From assembly GCA_002316275.1 (NCBI GenBank), contig DCDE01000004.1, positions 62,001-126,000 on the forward strand: a DNA stretch of 64,000 bases, read 5' to 3'. Position 1 is the stretch's first letter. The number at the start of each line of letters is the position of its first letter. Positions 1 to 11,481 of the stretch are shown here, one piece after another. The stretch comes from Caldifarciminota bacterium UBA1063. Lineage in GTDB: Bacteria; Hydrothermota; Hydrothermia; UBA1063. Position numbers and translations under genes: made by a program. The notes beneath the pieces are model-generated. The model was not told the origin of the DNA and did not search any database. It saw only the letters and a program-made list of their open reading frames with translations.

Positions 1-1445
<1,445 letters not shown>

Positions 1446-1462
<17 letters not shown>

Positions 1463-1898
1463 TTATCTTTCCACCTGCCTTTTCGATTTTAGTTTTTGCA
1501 GATTCGGAAACCTTCTCCACTTCAAAAGTCAATGCTTTAGATATTTCTCCCCGCCCTAAAACCTTTACGGATGCATTTGCGTCTTTGATAATACCTTTTT
1601 GAAACAATGTAACTGACGTCACCGTCTCTCCGGAATTAAAACGTTTTTCAATCACATCAAGATTCACCTCACTATGCTCAATACGAAACGGATTTTTAAA
1701 ACCCCTCTTAGGTAACCGTCTATAAAGTGGCATCTGCCCACCTTCAAACCAGACTGGTTTAGCACCACCACTCCTAGCCTTCTGACCTTTGTGCCCCTTA
1801 CAAGAAGTCTTACCATGGCCAGAACCAGGGCCTCTACCAACCCTCTTCTTTCCCTTTTTTGCACCAGAATTAGGCCTTAAAGAGCTCATCTCAATCAT
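1446..1898 (-). CDS. rplO: 50S ribosomal protein L15
   Basis: 150 aa. The basic, glycine-rich N-terminus (LRPNSGAKKGKKRVGRGPGS) is diagnostic of L15, a late-assembling large-subunit protein that binds 23S rRNA. The ATG at 1898 overlaps the rpmD stop in an ATGA arrangement and has a GGAGG eight bases upstream. A second ATG three codons in (MSSLRPN) is a possible alternative start. It overlaps secY by 17 bp. Confidence 0.97.
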
Positions 1899-2095
1899 TC
1901 CTTTTCCTCCTCTACTTCTTCAACCTTCAAAAGATACTCAACCTGCTTGATCATTCCGCGAATCTCCGGAGTATCACGGTGAATTTTACTCTTACCAAGC
2001 TCGCCAAGCCCGAGGGCGCGCAAAGTCAGCTTATGATTCTTATTAACATCGATCGAACTCCTAATCTGTTTGATTTTCAATAGCTTTTGAGACAT
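1895..2095 (-). CDS. rpmD: 50S ribosomal protein L30
   Basis: 66 aa when started at the ATG at 2095 ([10 protein letters not shown]). That start has AAGGAGG at 2102-2109 at proper spacing, whereas the TTG two codons upstream sits too close to it. Bacterial L30 is a small 23S rRNA-binding protein, and the ALGLGKL-like core reads ALGLGELGKS here. The first 35 bp lie inside the 3' end of rpsE, one of the longest same-strand overlaps in the window. It ends in an ATGA overlap with rplO. Confidence 0.95.
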   Translation of the reverse strand: MSQKLLKIKQIRSSIDVNKNHKLTLRALGLGELGKSKIHRDTPEIRGMIKQVEYLLKVEEVEEEKE

Positions 2096-2612
2096 AACCA
2101 AACCTCCTTAAAGCTTTCTCGGGGTTTACACCCCTCTCTTTGAGGATTCTTTCTGGGTCATCAAGCGATGTTACCGCTTTATAAGTAGCTTTCATCAGAT
2201 TTATCGCATTACTCGATCCAAGTGATTTCGTGAGTACATTCTGATAACCTGCAGCCTCTAAAATAGCCCGAACAGCCTGAGATGCAATAATTCCAGTGCC
2301 AGGTGCAGCAGGTTTCAGAAGGATTATCGACGCGCCATCTTTTGTAGTAACCTCGTAAGGAAGCGTCCCATTTTTGATAATACATTGTTTCAAATTCTTA
2401 CGCGCTCTCCTTAAGGCTTTTTGAATGGCTTCTGGAGTTTCTGCAGCCTTACCATGCCCAATGCCAACCCTACCATTCCCATCACCTACAACAACCCAGA
2501 CAGACATCTTTAGATTCTTACCACCCTTTGTAACCTTAGTTACCCTATTTATATAGACAATATTTTCAACTAACTCAGCCGCCTCCCTTTCAAACTCATC
2601 AAAAAATGCCAT
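2061..2612 (-). CDS. rpsE: 30S ribosomal protein S5
   Basis: 183 aa. S5 contributes to decoding fidelity in the small subunit. The double-stranded-RNA-binding-like N domain carries [20 protein letters not shown] and [14 protein letters not shown], both family signatures. The C domain has [17 protein letters not shown]. The ATG at 2612 follows a GGAGG. The gene runs 35 bp into rpmD. Confidence 0.98.
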   Translation of the reverse strand: MAFFDEFEREAAELVENIVYINRVTKVTKGGKNLKMSVWVVVGDGNGRVGIGHGKAAETPEAIQKALRRARKNLKQCIIKNGTLPYEVTTKDGASIILLKPAAPGTGIIASQAVRAILEAAGYQNVLTKSLGSSNAINLMKATYKAVTSLDDPERILKERGVNPEKALRRFGYVSKAIENQTD

Positions 2613-2623
2613 TGCTTACCTCC

Positions 2624-3004
2624 CTAAAACTCGAGGCCCGCTTCTCTTGCAGCTTCAGCCAGTGCCTTTACCCTTCCGTGATATTTGTATCCACTCCTAT
2701 CAAATACGACTTTCTTAAAGCCCTTCCCCGTAGCCCTAACAGCAATTAGTTTCCCAACAAGCTTAGCTTTCTCCACTTTTCCTTTTGTAGATTTTAAATC
2801 CTCTCTAATTTCAGGCGACAACGTGGATGCACCACAAAGGACCTTGCAAGGGCCAATTGGTGGATCTATTACAAGTTGAGCATAGATATGCTTTGTCGAT
2901 TTGTAAACAACAAGTCTCGGCCTTTCAGTAACGCCTCTCACGCTCTTTCTAACCCTCTGATGTCTTTTCTTCCTCTTATATACCTTTAACTTCCTGTCCA
3001 TCAT
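2624..3004 (-). CDS. rplR: 50S ribosomal protein L18
   Basis: 126 aa 5S rRNA-binding protein. It has a lysine/arginine-rich N-terminus ([14 protein letters not shown]) and the core [12 protein letters not shown], and ends in [11 protein letters not shown], a typical L18 tail. Two tandem ATGs start the gene. The first overlaps the rplF stop by 4 bp (ATGA). Located between rplF and rpsE as in the standard spc order. Confidence 0.97.
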   Translation of the reverse strand: MMDRKLKVYKRKKRHQRVRKSVRGVTERPRLVVYKSTKHIYAQLVIDPPIGPCKVLCGASTLSPEIREDLKSTKGKVEKAKLVGKLIAVRATGKGFKKVVFDRSGYKYHGRVKALAEAAREAGLEF

Positions 3005-3552
3005 TTACCCCCAGCTTTGACACTAGTTTTGCCTGCCTTTCTTCTCACTATCTCACCTCGATATCTTATACCTTTTCCTTTGTAAGGCTCAGGAGGCCTG
3101 ATTTTCCTGATGGACGCAGCAACATTTCCAACTAAACATTTATCAATACCTTTTACTTTAATAATGTTCTGTCCCTCTACCTCAAACTCCACACCAGCTG
3201 GTGGGTCTATTTCCACTGGGTTGGAGTAGCCTACACTTAATAAAAGCTTATTCCCTTCAACTCTTGCACGATAGCCAGTTCCCGCAACCTCCAGCTCCTT
3301 AATATACCCCTTTGTGACACCTTCAATCATATTACTAATAAGCTGCCGTGTGGTACCATGAAGCGCTCTGTGAAACTTCCTATCCGAAGGCCTATCAACA
3401 AGTACCTCACCCCCATCAATCTTAACAGACATATCTGGGTGAATATCTGTCTCTAAATTGCCTTTGGGGCCGGTAACCTTTATGTGTTTACCTTCTACCT
3501 TAACCTCAACCCCCTTCGGGATTTCAATAGGTTTTTTTCCTATTCTCGACAT
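3001..3552 (-). CDS. rplF: 50S ribosomal protein L6
   Basis: 183 aa, the usual length. L6 binds near the sarcin-ricin region of 23S rRNA. It begins [15 protein letters not shown], the standard N-terminus, and has the C-terminal motif [15 protein letters not shown] that closes the second L6 repeat. It overlaps rplR by 4 bp and follows rpsH by 12 bp. Confidence 0.98.
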   Translation of the reverse strand: MSRIGKKPIEIPKGVEVKVEGKHIKVTGPKGNLETDIHPDMSVKIDGGEVLVDRPSDRKFHRALHGTTRQLISNMIEGVTKGYIKELEVAGTGYRARVEGNKLLLSVGYSNPVEIDPPAGVEFEVEGQNIIKVKGIDKCLVGNVAASIRKIRPPEPYKGKGIRYRGEIVRRKAGKTSVKAGGK

Positions 3553-3564
3553 ATTAATGCCTCC

Positions 3565-3963
3565 TTACCAAACATAGAGAAGATATTCTCCGCCGAGTCT
3601 CTTTTGCCTAGCGTCCCGATCAGTCATCACGCCTTGAGAAGTGGAAATAATTCCGATCCCCATGCCATTCTTAATCCATGGTATTTCATCTTTACTAATG
3701 TAAATCCTCCTACCTGGTTTTGAAACCCTCTGAAGGTTTTGGATTGCAGCTCTTCCATTTTCAAAGTATCTCAACACTACCTCAATTTCCCCACCCTTAT
3801 CCATCGAAACTATCTTATAATCACTAATAAATCCTTCCCTCTTTAATATATCAAGGATGGCTATTTTTAGCTTTGATACACCTTTAATTCTCGTTTTTTC
3901 ATGATTCGCCCTAACAGCATTTCTTATCCTGGTAAGCATATCAGCAATAGGATCTGTAAGCAT
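3565..3963 (-). CDS. rpsH: 30S ribosomal protein S8
   Basis: 132 aa. S8 binds helix 21 of 16S rRNA and is a central-domain assembly protein. In enterobacteria it also represses the spc mRNA; whether that happens here is unknown. It starts DPIADMLTRIRNA, a hallmark, and ends with STSQGVMTDRDAR and GGEYLLYVW, the C-terminal signature. Sits between the S14 gene and rplF. Confidence 0.98.
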   Translation of the reverse strand: MLTDPIADMLTRIRNAVRANHEKTRIKGVSKLKIAILDILKREGFISDYKIVSMDKGGEIEVVLRYFENGRAAIQNLQRVSKPGRRIYISKDEIPWIKNGMGIGIISTSQGVMTDRDARQKRLGGEYLLYVW

Positions 3964-3976
3964 AATTCATCCCTCC

Positions 3977-4165
3977 CTACCAGCTTGCCTTTTTCACTCC
4001 CGGTAGCTCGCCTCTCAAAGCAAGTCCCCGGAAGCAAATCCTGCAAACTCCAAATTTTCTCATATAACCTCTCGATCTTCCACAAATTTTGCAACGATTC
4101 CTCTTCCTAACCTTAAATTTGGGCTCAATCGTAAACGTTCTTACGAACTTTGCCTTTCTGGCCAT
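3977..4165 (-). CDS. rpsZ: 30S ribosomal protein S14, zinc-binding type
   Basis: 62-aa short form of S14. It carries a zinc-ribbon with two CxxC pairs (CKIC and CRIC) separated by 12 residues, and ends in [10 protein letters not shown], the standard tail. The zinc form is typical of many non-enterobacterial lineages, whereas the long cysteine-free form is about 100 aa. Gene order rplE-rpsN-rpsH is canonical. Confidence 0.97.
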   Translation of the reverse strand: MARKAKFVRTFTIEPKFKVRKRNRCKICGRSRGYMRKFGVCRICFRGLALRGELPGVKKASW

Positions 4166-4171
4166 TTTTGA

Positions 4172-4714
4172 CTACCCCCTTTCAAATGGAAATCCAAAGG
4201 CTTCCAAGAGCCTCATAGCTTCCTCGTCATTTTCAGCAGTTGTAACGATGGAAATATCCATCCCAAAAACCTTTTTTACTTTATCAACTTCAATCTCAGG
4301 AAAGACTGTTTGCTCATCTAAGCCGAAGTTGTAATTTCCATGACCATCAAAAGAATTTCTGCTTAGCCCCCTGAAGTCACGTACTCTTGGGAGAGCAAAG
4401 TTGATCAGTCTATCAAGAAAATCATAGGCTTTAAACTTCCTTAAAGTAACCCTTAATCCTATGGGCATGCCCTTTCTCAGGTGATAAGCAGCAACAGACT
4501 TTTTTGCCCGTATTATGTGTGGTCTTTGTCCGGTCACTCGTGAAAGATCTTCAGCCACTACTTCAAGTAACTTTGGATCCTGAACTGCTTCACCAAGTGC
4601 AACATTCACGACTATCTTCTCAATTCTCGGAACCTTCATTATATTTCTATATCCAAGGTTTTTCTGGAGAAGAGGCCGTACCCTTTCTCTATACTCTAAT
4701 AATAACCTTGACAT
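4172..4714 (-). CDS. rplE: 50S ribosomal protein L5
   Basis: 180 aa 5S rRNA-binding protein of the central protuberance. Motifs include YRNIMKVPRIEKIVVNV near the N-terminus and RDFRGLSRNSFDGHGNY in the middle, both conserved in L5, plus the C-terminal EAMRLLEAFGFPF. Its ATG at 4714 overlaps the rplX stop by one base (TGATG/TAATG-type coupling). Confidence 0.98.
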   Translation of the reverse strand: MSRLLLEYRERVRPLLQKNLGYRNIMKVPRIEKIVVNVALGEAVQDPKLLEVVAEDLSRVTGQRPHIIRAKKSVAAYHLRKGMPIGLRVTLRKFKAYDFLDRLINFALPRVRDFRGLSRNSFDGHGNYNFGLDEQTVFPEIEVDKVKKVFGMDISIVTTAENDEEAMRLLEAFGFPFERG

Positions 4715-5031
4715 CAGTCAATCTCCTTTCCACACTTCTTGCACACCCTGGACTTTTCCCCGTTCTCCTTTACTACAAAACTGACCATAGTAGCCTCTCC
4801 ACACAAGGGACAGATCAACTTTACATTTGAGGCATGAATTGGCGCTTCCATCTGAATAATTCCCGAAGGTTGTTCTGCGCTTCTCGCCCTCATATGCCTT
4901 TTTACTATATTTACACCTTCAACAAGAATCCGACCTTTATCAGGAAGCACTTTCTTTACTTTGCCAATCTTCCCCTTATCTTTTCCACTTATTACAATAA
5001 CCGTATCCTCCTTCCTGATTCTCACACCCAT
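4714..5031 (-). CDS. rplX: 50S ribosomal protein L24 with zinc-ribbon tail
   Basis: 105 aa. The KOW domain is near the N-terminus ([16 protein letters not shown]), and L24 starts 50S assembly by binding the 5' end of 23S rRNA. The C-terminal part has CPLCG and CKKCG, a zinc ribbon found in L24 of many bacteria and absent from others. It follows rplN by 2 bp. Confidence 0.97.
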   Translation of the reverse strand: MGVRIRKEDTVIVISGKDKGKIGKVKKVLPDKGRILVEGVNIVKRHMRARSAEQPSGIIQMEAPIHASNVKLICPLCGEATMVSFVVKENGEKSRVCKKCGKEID

Positions 5032-5033
5032 GG

Positions 5034-5402
5034 TTAAACCACCTCCGCAGCAAGGGAAATAATCTTCATAAACTTTTTCTCTCTCAATTCTCTAGCTACC
5101 GGACCAAATACCCTCGTGCCCCTCGGCTCATTAAAATTATCGATAAGTACGGCTGCATTATCGTCAAACTTTACGTAAGTTCCATCGGGTCTTCTTATTT
5201 CTTTCTTTGTCCTCACAATAACTGCTCTGGCCTTATCTCCTTTTTTAACCGGTGACCCTGGAATGCTATCCTTGACAGTAACAACCACAACTTCACCTAC
5301 ATAAGCGTACTTTTTTCTACTACCCCCCAATACCTTAATAACTAAAGCCTCCTGAGCACCAGTATTATCGACGATCTTCACCCGCGAAATATCCTGTATC
5401 AT
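5034..5402 (-). CDS. rplN: 50S ribosomal protein L14
   Basis: 122 aa, the exact family length. L14 lies at the subunit interface and contacts 16S rRNA helix 14. It starts [19 protein letters not shown], has [17 protein letters not shown] and [10 protein letters not shown], and ends in [12 protein letters not shown], all standard. The start overlaps the rpsQ stop by one base. Confidence 0.98.
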   Translation of the reverse strand: MIQDISRVKIVDNTGAQEALVIKVLGGSRKKYAYVGEVVVVTVKDSIPGSPVKKGDKARAVIVRTKKEIRRPDGTYVKFDDNAAVLIDNFNEPRGTRVFGPVARELREKKFMKIISLAAEVV

Positions 5403-5662
5403 TATTCCTCCCTCCTTTCGGCCTTACGTATAATCTCAACAAGTCTCCATCTCTTAAGCTTCGAAAGCGGTATAGTCTCTTCTATTTTCACAAGATCACC
5501 AATCCTCGATTCATTATTCTCATCGTGTACATAAAATTTCTTTCTCCGTCTCACATACTTTTCATAAATGGGATCTTTCTCGAGAAATTCATAAACTACA
5601 ACTCTCGTCTTATCCATCTTGTCACCAACAACCATTCCAACCCTTTGTCTCTTAATGCCCAT
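5402..5662 (-). CDS. rpsQ: 30S ribosomal protein S17
   Basis: 86 aa from the ATG at 5662 ([19 protein letters not shown]). I prefer this start because it matches the usual S17 length and has AAGGGGTGG just upstream. An in-frame ATG at 5683 would add seven residues lying inside rpmC. S17 is an OB-fold primary binder of 16S rRNA. It overlaps the rpmC 3' end by 11 bp. Confidence 0.95.
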   Translation of the reverse strand: MGIKRQRVGMVVGDKMDKTRVVVYEFLEKDPIYEKYVRRRKKFYVHDENNESRIGDLVKIEETIPLSKLKRWRLVEIIRKAERREE

Positions 5663-5855
5663 TGTTTCCACCCCTTTTTTCATTTATTACCGTAATCACT
5701 CTCGCTATTTCATGTCTAATCTCACTGAATCGATGTGGCTGATTCAAACGATGAAGAGCTTTGTCCATTCTTAACGTAAAAAGCTCTTCCTTTAAATCCC
5801 TCAATTTTTTGTTAAGTTCATCTAATGAAAGCTCTCTTAAATCTTTCGCTTTCAT
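5652..5855 (-). CDS. rpmC: 50S ribosomal protein L29
   Basis: 67 aa, mostly helical. L29 sits by the polypeptide exit tunnel where trigger factor and SRP dock. It starts [14 protein letters not shown] and contains [14 protein letters not shown], both typical. The ATG overlaps the rplP stop by 4 bp, and the 3' end overlaps rpsQ by 11 bp. Confidence 0.97.
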   Translation of the reverse strand: MKAKDLRELSLDELNKKLRDLKEELFTLRMDKALHRLNQPHRFSEIRHEIARVITVINEKRGGNNGH

Positions 5856-6271
5856 ACTCCACCTTCTTTAATAGATACAAATCGGGTTTTTACAGGTAAT
5901 TTATAAGATGCAATTCTAAAAGCTTCTCTGGCATCCTCTTCCGAAACACCACTCAATTCAAACAGTATCCTGCCAGGTTTAACTACAGCTACCCATAATT
6001 CTACATTACCTTTCCCCTTTCCCATTCTTGTTTCCGCTGGCTTTTTAGTAAATGGTTTATCAGGGAATACCCTCACCCAGAGTTTTCCACCCTTCTTCAA
6101 ATATCTGGAAATAGCCATTCTGGCGGACTCTATTTGGTTTGCAGTCAGCCAATCTGCTTCCATAGTCTTCAAACCAAACTCTCCAAAAGCCAGATAATTA
6201 CCAGCCAGCGCTACGCCCTTTAATCTACCCCTCTGTTGTTTTCTATACTTTGTCCTGGATGGCATTAACAT
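5852..6271 (-). CDS. rplP: 50S ribosomal protein L16
   Basis: 139 aa. L16 lies next to the peptidyl-transferase and A-site tRNA elbow region. It starts [16 protein letters not shown], has [18 protein letters not shown] and ends in KLPVKTRFV. The first ATG (6271) is at the right distance from GGAGG; the ATG two codons later is too far. It follows rpsC by 3 bp. Confidence 0.98.
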   Translation of the reverse strand: MLMPSRTKYRKQQRGRLKGVALAGNYLAFGEFGLKTMEADWLTANQIESARMAISRYLKKGGKLWVRVFPDKPFTKKPAETRMGKGKGNVELWVAVVKPGRILFELSGVSEEDAREAFRIASYKLPVKTRFVSIKEGGV

Positions 6272-6274
6272 AGC

Positions 6275-6925
6275 CTATTCCTCCGATTCCTTCTTAAGTA
6301 TGTCCCCTTTATAAATCCATACCTTAATACCTATGGTACCATATTTAGTAAACGCAGTGCACTGGGCATAGTCAATATCTGCTCTAAGAGTCTGTAATGG
6401 AACCCTTCCCTTTAAATACCATTCTTTCCTTGCAATTTCAGCACCTGCAAGTCTCCCTTTAGAATAGACTTTTATCCCAAGAGCCCCTGATTTAATAGCT
6501 TGCTCTACTGCCCTTTTCATCGCCCTTCGGTGAGACACCCTCTGTTCTATTCTGAAAGCAATCTGTTGCGCTACGAGTGCTGCATCAATTTCAGGTATCT
6601 TTACTTCTCTGACATCAACATGAATATCCTTATAAGACGCAATTTCTGTGAGCTCTTTTTTTAATGATTCAACCTCTTTCCCGCCCTTTCCGATGATGAC
6701 ACCAGGCTTTGCAGTATAGATACTCACAGAAATCTTATCTGGAAGTACTCTTTCGATCTCAACTTTGGAAACACCTGCTTCTTTAAATCTCGTGTTGATA
6801 TACTTTCTCAGCTTATAATCCTCTTTTACAAATTTAGAATAACTGATATCAGGAGCATACCAGTGTGACTGCCATCCTTTGTTAACACCAATTCTGAATC
6901 CGTACGGATGAACTTTCTGACCCAT
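6275..6925 (-). CDS. rpsC: 30S ribosomal protein S3
   Basis: 216 aa. S3 forms part of the mRNA entry channel. It starts [14 protein letters not shown], carries the KH motif [14 protein letters not shown] around residue 75, and ends with a domain containing [18 protein letters not shown]. The start overlaps the rplV stop by one base. Confidence 0.98.
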   Translation of the reverse strand: MGQKVHPYGFRIGVNKGWQSHWYAPDISYSKFVKEDYKLRKYINTRFKEAGVSKVEIERVLPDKISVSIYTAKPGVIIGKGGKEVESLKKELTEIASYKDIHVDVREVKIPEIDAALVAQQIAFRIEQRVSHRRAMKRAVEQAIKSGALGIKVYSKGRLAGAEIARKEWYLKGRVPLQTLRADIDYAQCTAFTKYGTIGIKVWIYKGDILKKESEE

Positions 6926-7272
6926 TATTGAACCTCCTTTGGACCAACTTCAATAGTAACATGGCACGTCCTCTTAAGTATAACCGTAGCCATACCTCTA
7001 TACATAGGTCTGACCCTTTTCCATATGGGTCCCCTATCAACCTTGGCAACTCTCACAAAAAGCTGATCATCAGAGAGTTCTCCACCTTTATCACGATAGG
7101 ACGCAACAGCAGCCTTTAAAGCCTTCATAGTAAAAGTTGCAGATTTTTTATTCAACACACTTAGCATATGCATCGCATCTTCTACATTCTTACCCCTTAC
7201 CTCGTCTAGCAGCGGAACCATCTTCTTGGGAGAGATCCTCCTATGCTTAAGCATACTCTTACCTGTTATCAT
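6925..7272 (-). CDS. rplV: 50S ribosomal protein L22
   Basis: 115 aa. The beta-hairpin of L22 lines the exit tunnel near the macrolide site. [18 protein letters not shown] is the N-terminal signature and [18 protein letters not shown] is the hairpin region. It starts in an ATGA overlap with rpsS. Confidence 0.97.
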   Translation of the reverse strand: MITGKSMLKHRRISPKKMVPLLDEVRGKNVEDAMHMLSVLNKKSATFTMKALKAAVASYRDKGGELSDDQLFVRVAKVDRGPIWKRVRPMYRGMATVILKRTCHVTIEVGPKEVQ

Positions 7273-7553
7273 GCTAACCTCGCTTTTTCGGCTTTCTTCT
7301 CTTTATGCCCCCTATAGGTTCTTGTAGGGGAAAACTCACCAAGTCTATGGCCTACCATCTCTTGCGTAATGTACACCGGTATAAATTTTCTTCCATTATG
7401 AACAGCAATAGTATGGCCGACAAAATCCGGAGTAATCATTGACGCTCTCGAGTAAGTCTTTACCACCTTTTTTTCACCCTTTTCGTTCATTTCCATTATC
7501 TTCTTATATAGCTTATCATTAACAAAAGGGCCCTTTTTAGAAGATCTGGCCAT
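7269..7553 (-). CDS. rpsS: 30S ribosomal protein S19
   Basis: 94 aa. S19 is in the head of the small subunit and contacts the A-site region with S13. It begins [15 protein letters not shown] and contains [20 protein letters not shown] and [12 protein letters not shown], the universal S19 motif. One-base overlap with rplB upstream. Confidence 0.98.
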   Translation of the reverse strand: MARSSKKGPFVNDKLYKKIMEMNEKGEKKVVKTYSRASMITPDFVGHTIAVHNGRKFIPVYITQEMVGHRLGEFSPTRTYRGHKEKKAEKARLA

Positions 7554-8374
7554 TACTTGCGCCTCCTTACTATGAGCTTATCACTTGCTTTCTTTCTTTT
7601 TCTCGTCTTCTTTCCATCCACAACTCCCGTTGGGCTAGATGGATGCCTTCCCGACTTCGATCTTCCTTCACCGCCTCCCAGGGGATGGTCTACCGGATTC
7701 ATGACCACTCCACGAACATGGGGCCTCTTCCCGAGCCACCTCGTCCTACCCGCTTTTCCTAAAGTAACGTTCTCGTGGTCAATATTGGAAACCTGACCTA
7801 TGGTAGCATAGCACTTTAGGTTGACAAGCCTAACTTCACCTGATGGGAGCTGAATATGAGCGTAATTCCCCTCTTTCGATAAAATAATAGCACTGGACCC
7901 AGCAGTCCTGACAAGCTGCCCACCTTTACCGGGTGTTATCTCCAAGTTATGAATCGGTATCCCCTCGGGAATCTTTGACAAAGGAAGTGCATTTCCAATC
8001 CTGATCTCGGCATCGGGACCTGATGTCACGATATCTCCAATCTTAAGGTCAATAGGAGCAATGATGTATCTCTTTTCACCATCCACGTGCTGTATTAAAG
8101 CAATCCGCGAACTTCTATTGGGATCATACTCAATTGAAACGACCTTGCCAGGAATTCCAAACTTGTTTCTCTTAAAATCGATCACTCTGTAATGTCTTCG
8201 GTGGCCACCTCCCCTGAATCGGGTCGTTACTCTCCCTGTGTTGTTCCTTCCACCTGACTTCTTAAGAGGAACCAGTAAAGACTTTTCAGGTTCCTTTTTA
8301 GTCAGCTGTGAGAAATCAGCGACATTCATGGAACGCCTCGATGGCGTGACTGGTCTGTATTTCTTAACTGCCAT
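7553..8374 (-). CDS. rplB: 50S ribosomal protein L2
   Basis: 273 aa, standard length. L2 is needed for subunit association and peptidyl-transferase assembly. The C-terminal [13 protein letters not shown] contains the conserved histidine implicated in peptidyl-transferase function, and RGVVMNP precedes it. The N-terminal [20 protein letters not shown] is also canonical. Follows rplW by 2 bp. Confidence 0.98.
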   Translation of the reverse strand: MAVKKYRPVTPSRRSMNVADFSQLTKKEPEKSLLVPLKKSGGRNNTGRVTTRFRGGGHRRHYRVIDFKRNKFGIPGKVVSIEYDPNRSSRIALIQHVDGEKRYIIAPIDLKIGDIVTSGPDAEIRIGNALPLSKIPEGIPIHNLEITPGKGGQLVRTAGSSAIILSKEGNYAHIQLPSGEVRLVNLKCYATIGQVSNIDHENVTLGKAGRTRWLGKRPHVRGVVMNPVDHPLGGGEGRSKSGRHPSSPTGVVDGKKTRKRKKASDKLIVRRRK

Positions 8375-8376
8375 AA

Positions 8377-8664
8377 TTATACTCCTTCAAAAAACGGGAT
8401 GGACTCCCCCTGCTTCAATGTAACTATAGCTTTTTTCCATGACTTTGTATAACCGGGAGCAAGTCTTACCCTTCTAGGTTTAGCTTTCACATTAACAACC
8501 CTTACTTTCTCTACATGCACTCTGAAGAGCTCTTCAACAGCCTTCTTCACTTCAATCTTGTTAGAATCTGAAGCCACCTCAAAGACAAACTGACCGCTCT
8601 CTCTTAATAAAGAGGACCTCTCAGTTACAATTGGCCTAATAATGATGTCTCTTGGGTCTTTCAT
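8377..8664 (-). CDS. rplW: 50S ribosomal protein L23
   Basis: 95 aa. L23 is the docking site for trigger factor and SRP at the tunnel exit. Motifs include [15 protein letters not shown] at the N-terminus and [19 protein letters not shown] in the core. ATGA overlap with rplD. Confidence 0.97.
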   Translation of the reverse strand: MKDPRDIIIRPIVTERSSLLRESGQFVFEVASDSNKIEVKKAVEELFRVHVEKVRVVNVKAKPRRVRLAPGYTKSWKKAIVTLKQGESIPFFEGV

Positions 8665-9287
8665 ATAACCAACCTCTTTTCAAGTTTACCTATGCCTTCC
8701 TTTTCTATTAAGACGAAGCTTGAGTTCATAACTACAACTGGATTGACGTCCCTAACTTCCATAACATCGCAGAAGGGGATATTTCTGCCAGAAAGGTAGA
8801 GATTCCTATTATAAACACTAGACAGTATTAAGGTCTTTTTTTCATCCAAGCCGATCTTCTCAAGTAGTTCAGCCATCCTCCTTGTCTTTGGTTCAGTAAA
8901 GTCAAACCTTTCGATTATATAAATCCGTCCGTGTTGAGCCTTATCAGCAAGGGAGTAAAGTAGTGCCAATTTCTTCATCCTTGTAGGTATCTCATAATAA
9001 TATTCTCTTGGACGAGGGCCATGTGCTTTTCCACCACCGACGAAAATCGGTGCCTTGATATCACCATGCCTGGATCTCCCAAGTCCCTTTTGTGGAAATA
9101 GTTTCCGACCCGAAGCTACTACTTCAGCTCGAGTCTTTGCAAAGTGAGTCCCTTGTCTCTTATTTGCCATGTACATTCTCGAAACTTCCCAAAGCAGGTG
9201 ATGCTTGGGCTCCACTCCAAAGAGTTCGTCTTTCAGTTCCATCTCACCAACAAGCTCACCGTTTTCATTATATAGAGGAGCTTTCAT
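8661..9287 (-). CDS. rplD: 50S ribosomal protein L4
   Basis: 208 aa. The extended loop of L4 lines the exit tunnel with L22. It has RQGTHFAKTRAEVVASGRK and FPQKGLGRSRHGD, the tunnel-loop signature, then GGGKAHGPRPREY. In E. coli L4 represses its own operon; here tuf-rpsJ spacing leaves no room for the classical S10 leader. ATGA overlap with rplC. Confidence 0.97.
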   Translation of the reverse strand: MKAPLYNENGELVGEMELKDELFGVEPKHHLLWEVSRMYMANKRQGTHFAKTRAEVVASGRKLFPQKGLGRSRHGDIKAPIFVGGGKAHGPRPREYYYEIPTRMKKLALLYSLADKAQHGRIYIIERFDFTEPKTRRMAELLEKIGLDEKKTLILSSVYNRNLYLSGRNIPFCDVMEVRDVNPVVVMNSSFVLIEKEGIGKLEKRLVI

Positions 9288-9943
9288 TTGGATCTCTCCT
9301 TAGCTTTTTTAACGCAAACTACCGTACCGCAAGGCCCTGGAATCGCACCTTTTACAAGTATCACATTCTTTTCCGGCAGTATCTTGGCTATTTGCAGATT
9401 CTTCACGGTAATCCTCTTCATACCTTCATGACCTGCAAGCTTTCTACCTTTATAAACTCTTCCGGGATCAGTATGCTGTCCAATTGAACCGGGTCTCGAA
9501 TGAAACTTTGAGCCATGGGATTTAGGTCCACCTGAAAATCCCCATCTCTTAGTAACACCCTGAAAACCTTTACCCTTCGAGAATCCTGTAATATCTATTC
9601 GCTCTCCTTCATCAAATATTTCAAAGGCCTTTATCTCCTGTCCCAGTTGAAATTTCGAAACATCATCTACTCTAAATTCCCTTATTACTCGTGCAGGGTA
9701 TTTCTCCCTTTCTCCTAAAATCTTCTTTAACTCAGCGAGCCGAGGCTTCGTAAGTTTCTTGGCATCTACATCTCCAAATGCCAACTTTACGGCATTGTAG
9801 CCATCCCTTTCTATAGTCTTCCCCTGAATTACAGTGCAGGGGCCGGCTTCAATAACCGTAACAGCAGTCATCGAGCCGTCTTCAGTAGGGATCTGGGTCA
9901 TGCCCAGCTTTCTACCAATTAAACCTATCATCATACACCTCAT
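9284..9943 (-). CDS. rplC: 50S ribosomal protein L3
   Basis: 219 aa as given. The family N-terminus is [17 protein letters not shown], and the long loop that approaches the peptidyl-transferase centre carries [20 protein letters not shown]. The start is ambiguous: the ATG at 9943 overlaps the rpsJ stop, while an ATG three or four codons later lies just after GAGGTG. It could therefore be 3-4 residues shorter. Confidence 0.96.
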   Translation of the reverse strand: MRCMMIGLIGRKLGMTQIPTEDGSMTAVTVIEAGPCTVIQGKTIERDGYNAVKLAFGDVDAKKLTKPRLAELKKILGEREKYPARVIREFRVDDVSKFQLGQEIKAFEIFDEGERIDITGFSKGKGFQGVTKRWGFSGGPKSHGSKFHSRPGSIGQHTDPGRVYKGRKLAGHEGMKRITVKNLQIAKILPEKNVILVKGAIPGPCGTVVCVKKAKERSK

Positions 9944-10254
9944 ATCATTTTAATTTCCACATCCACTCCAGGGGGTAAGTCCAATCTGGAGAGCTTTTCA
10001 ATCGTCTCCGCTGTCGGTTTCTTAATCTCGATTAATCTTTTGTGAACTTTTAACTCAAACTGTTCTTGGGAACGCTTATCAATGTGTGGAGACCTTATCA
10101 CTGAAAAGAGCGTTCTCTTCGTAGGTAGAGGAATGGGACCTGCTACTTCAGCACCACTAGCTTTCGCAGTATGAGCAATACTCTGTGCAGAACGATCCAA
10201 AAGTCCGGGATCAAATGACTTTAATTTTATCCTTATCTTCGCCTCAAGAACCAT
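9940..10254 (-). CDS. rpsJ: 30S ribosomal protein S10
   Basis: 104 aa. S10 works in the 30S head and with NusB in antitermination. Contains [15 protein letters not shown] and [19 protein letters not shown], diagnostic of S10. Its ATG is only 4 bp after the tuf stop, so the str and S10 gene sets are one continuous unit. Confidence 0.98.
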   Translation of the reverse strand: MVLEAKIRIKLKSFDPGLLDRSAQSIAHTAKASGAEVAGPIPLPTKRTLFSVIRSPHIDKRSQEQFELKVHKRLIEIKKPTAETIEKLSRLDLPPGVDVEIKMI

Positions 10255-10258
10255 GATT

Positions 10259-11461
10259 TTACTCTTCTATGTCGGTAACAACGCCTGCACCAACAGTTCT
10301 TCCACCTTCACGAATTGCAAATCTCAACTCTTTTTCAACAGCAACATGATACATAAGCTCTACTTCAAGATTCACGTGGTCTCCAGGCATCACCATTTCT
10401 CTTCCTTCTGGAAGTGTAATATTTCCAGTAACATCAGTCGTCCTGAAGTAAAACTGCGGCCTGTACCCTGTCATAAACGGAGTATGCCTTCCACCTTCTT
10501 CCTTTGTCAATACGTATACCTGAGCTCTGAACCTCTTGTGGGGCTTTATAGAACCTGGCTTGGCAACAACCATGCCCCTTTCTACCTCTTCCTTCTTTAC
10601 ACCCCTCAAGAGTAGGCCGACATTATCTCCAGGTATAGCTTCGTCAAGCTCTTTTCTAAACATTTCAATAGAAGTAACGATCGTCTTTATCGGTTCATCT
10701 CTAAATCCCACTATTTCAACCTCTTCACCAGGTGTTAGTCTTCCGCGATCAACTCTTCCCGTGACGACAGTTCCACGCCCTGTAATTGTGAAGATATCTT
10801 CAATAGCCATGAGGAAAGGTTTATCCAAGGCGCGCACAGGCTCAGGGATATAATTATCGATTGCATTAAGAACCTCTTGGATAGGCTTATACCACTGGCA
10901 GTCCATGTTATCACCACATTCTTCAAGGGCTTTAAGAGCGGACCCCTTAATGATAGGAACCTCATCACCAGGAAATTCATACTTGTTAAGGAGATCCCTA
11001 ATCTCAAGTTCCACCAACTCTTGTAACTCGGGGTCATCGAGCATATCGATTTTGTTCATAAACACAACAATGTAAGGGACGTTAACCTGCCTTGCTAGAA
11101 GAACATGCTCCCTCGTCTGTGGCTGAACGCCATCAGCTGCGGATACCACGAGAATCGCACCATCCATCTGGGCTGCTCCAGTAATCATATTCTTCACATA
11201 GTCAGCGTGTCCAGGACAATCAATGTGCGCATAGTGACGTTTATCAGTCTCATACTCAACATGAGCCAACTGAATTGTAATCCCACGAGCTTTCTCTTCC
11301 GGAGCCTTGTCAATCTGTTCGAAGGGTACATAATTAGCAAACCCTTTAAGGGAAAGATATTTGGTCATAGCAGCCGTCAAAGTGGTTTTCCCATGGTCTA
11401 TATGACCAATAGTTCCCACATTCAGGTGTGGCTTTGTTCTCGCAAATTTTTCCTTAGCCAT
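10259..11461 (-). CDS. tuf: Elongation factor Tu
   Basis: 400-aa translational GTPase that delivers aminoacyl-tRNA to the ribosome. G1 is GHIDHGKTT near residue 18, G3 is DCPGHADY, G4 is NKIDM and G5 is GSALKA, with domains 2 and 3 following at normal length. [14 protein letters not shown] is the switch I end. The ATG follows GGAGG. Only one tuf copy is visible, in the canonical fusA-tuf-rpsJ order. Confidence 0.99.
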   Translation of the reverse strand: MAKEKFARTKPHLNVGTIGHIDHGKTTLTAAMTKYLSLKGFANYVPFEQIDKAPEEKARGITIQLAHVEYETDKRHYAHIDCPGHADYVKNMITGAAQMDGAILVVSAADGVQPQTREHVLLARQVNVPYIVVFMNKIDMLDDPELQELVELEIRDLLNKYEFPGDEVPIIKGSALKALEECGDNMDCQWYKPIQEVLNAIDNYIPEPVRALDKPFLMAIEDIFTITGRGTVVTGRVDRGRLTPGEEVEIVGFRDEPIKTIVTSIEMFRKELDEAIPGDNVGLLLRGVKKEEVERGMVVAKPGSIKPHKRFRAQVYVLTKEEGGRHTPFMTGYRPQFYFRTTDVTGNITLPEGREMVMPGDHVNLEVELMYHVAVEKELRFAIREGGRTVGAGVVTDIEE

Positions 11462-11481
11462 TTCTACATACCTCCATTATG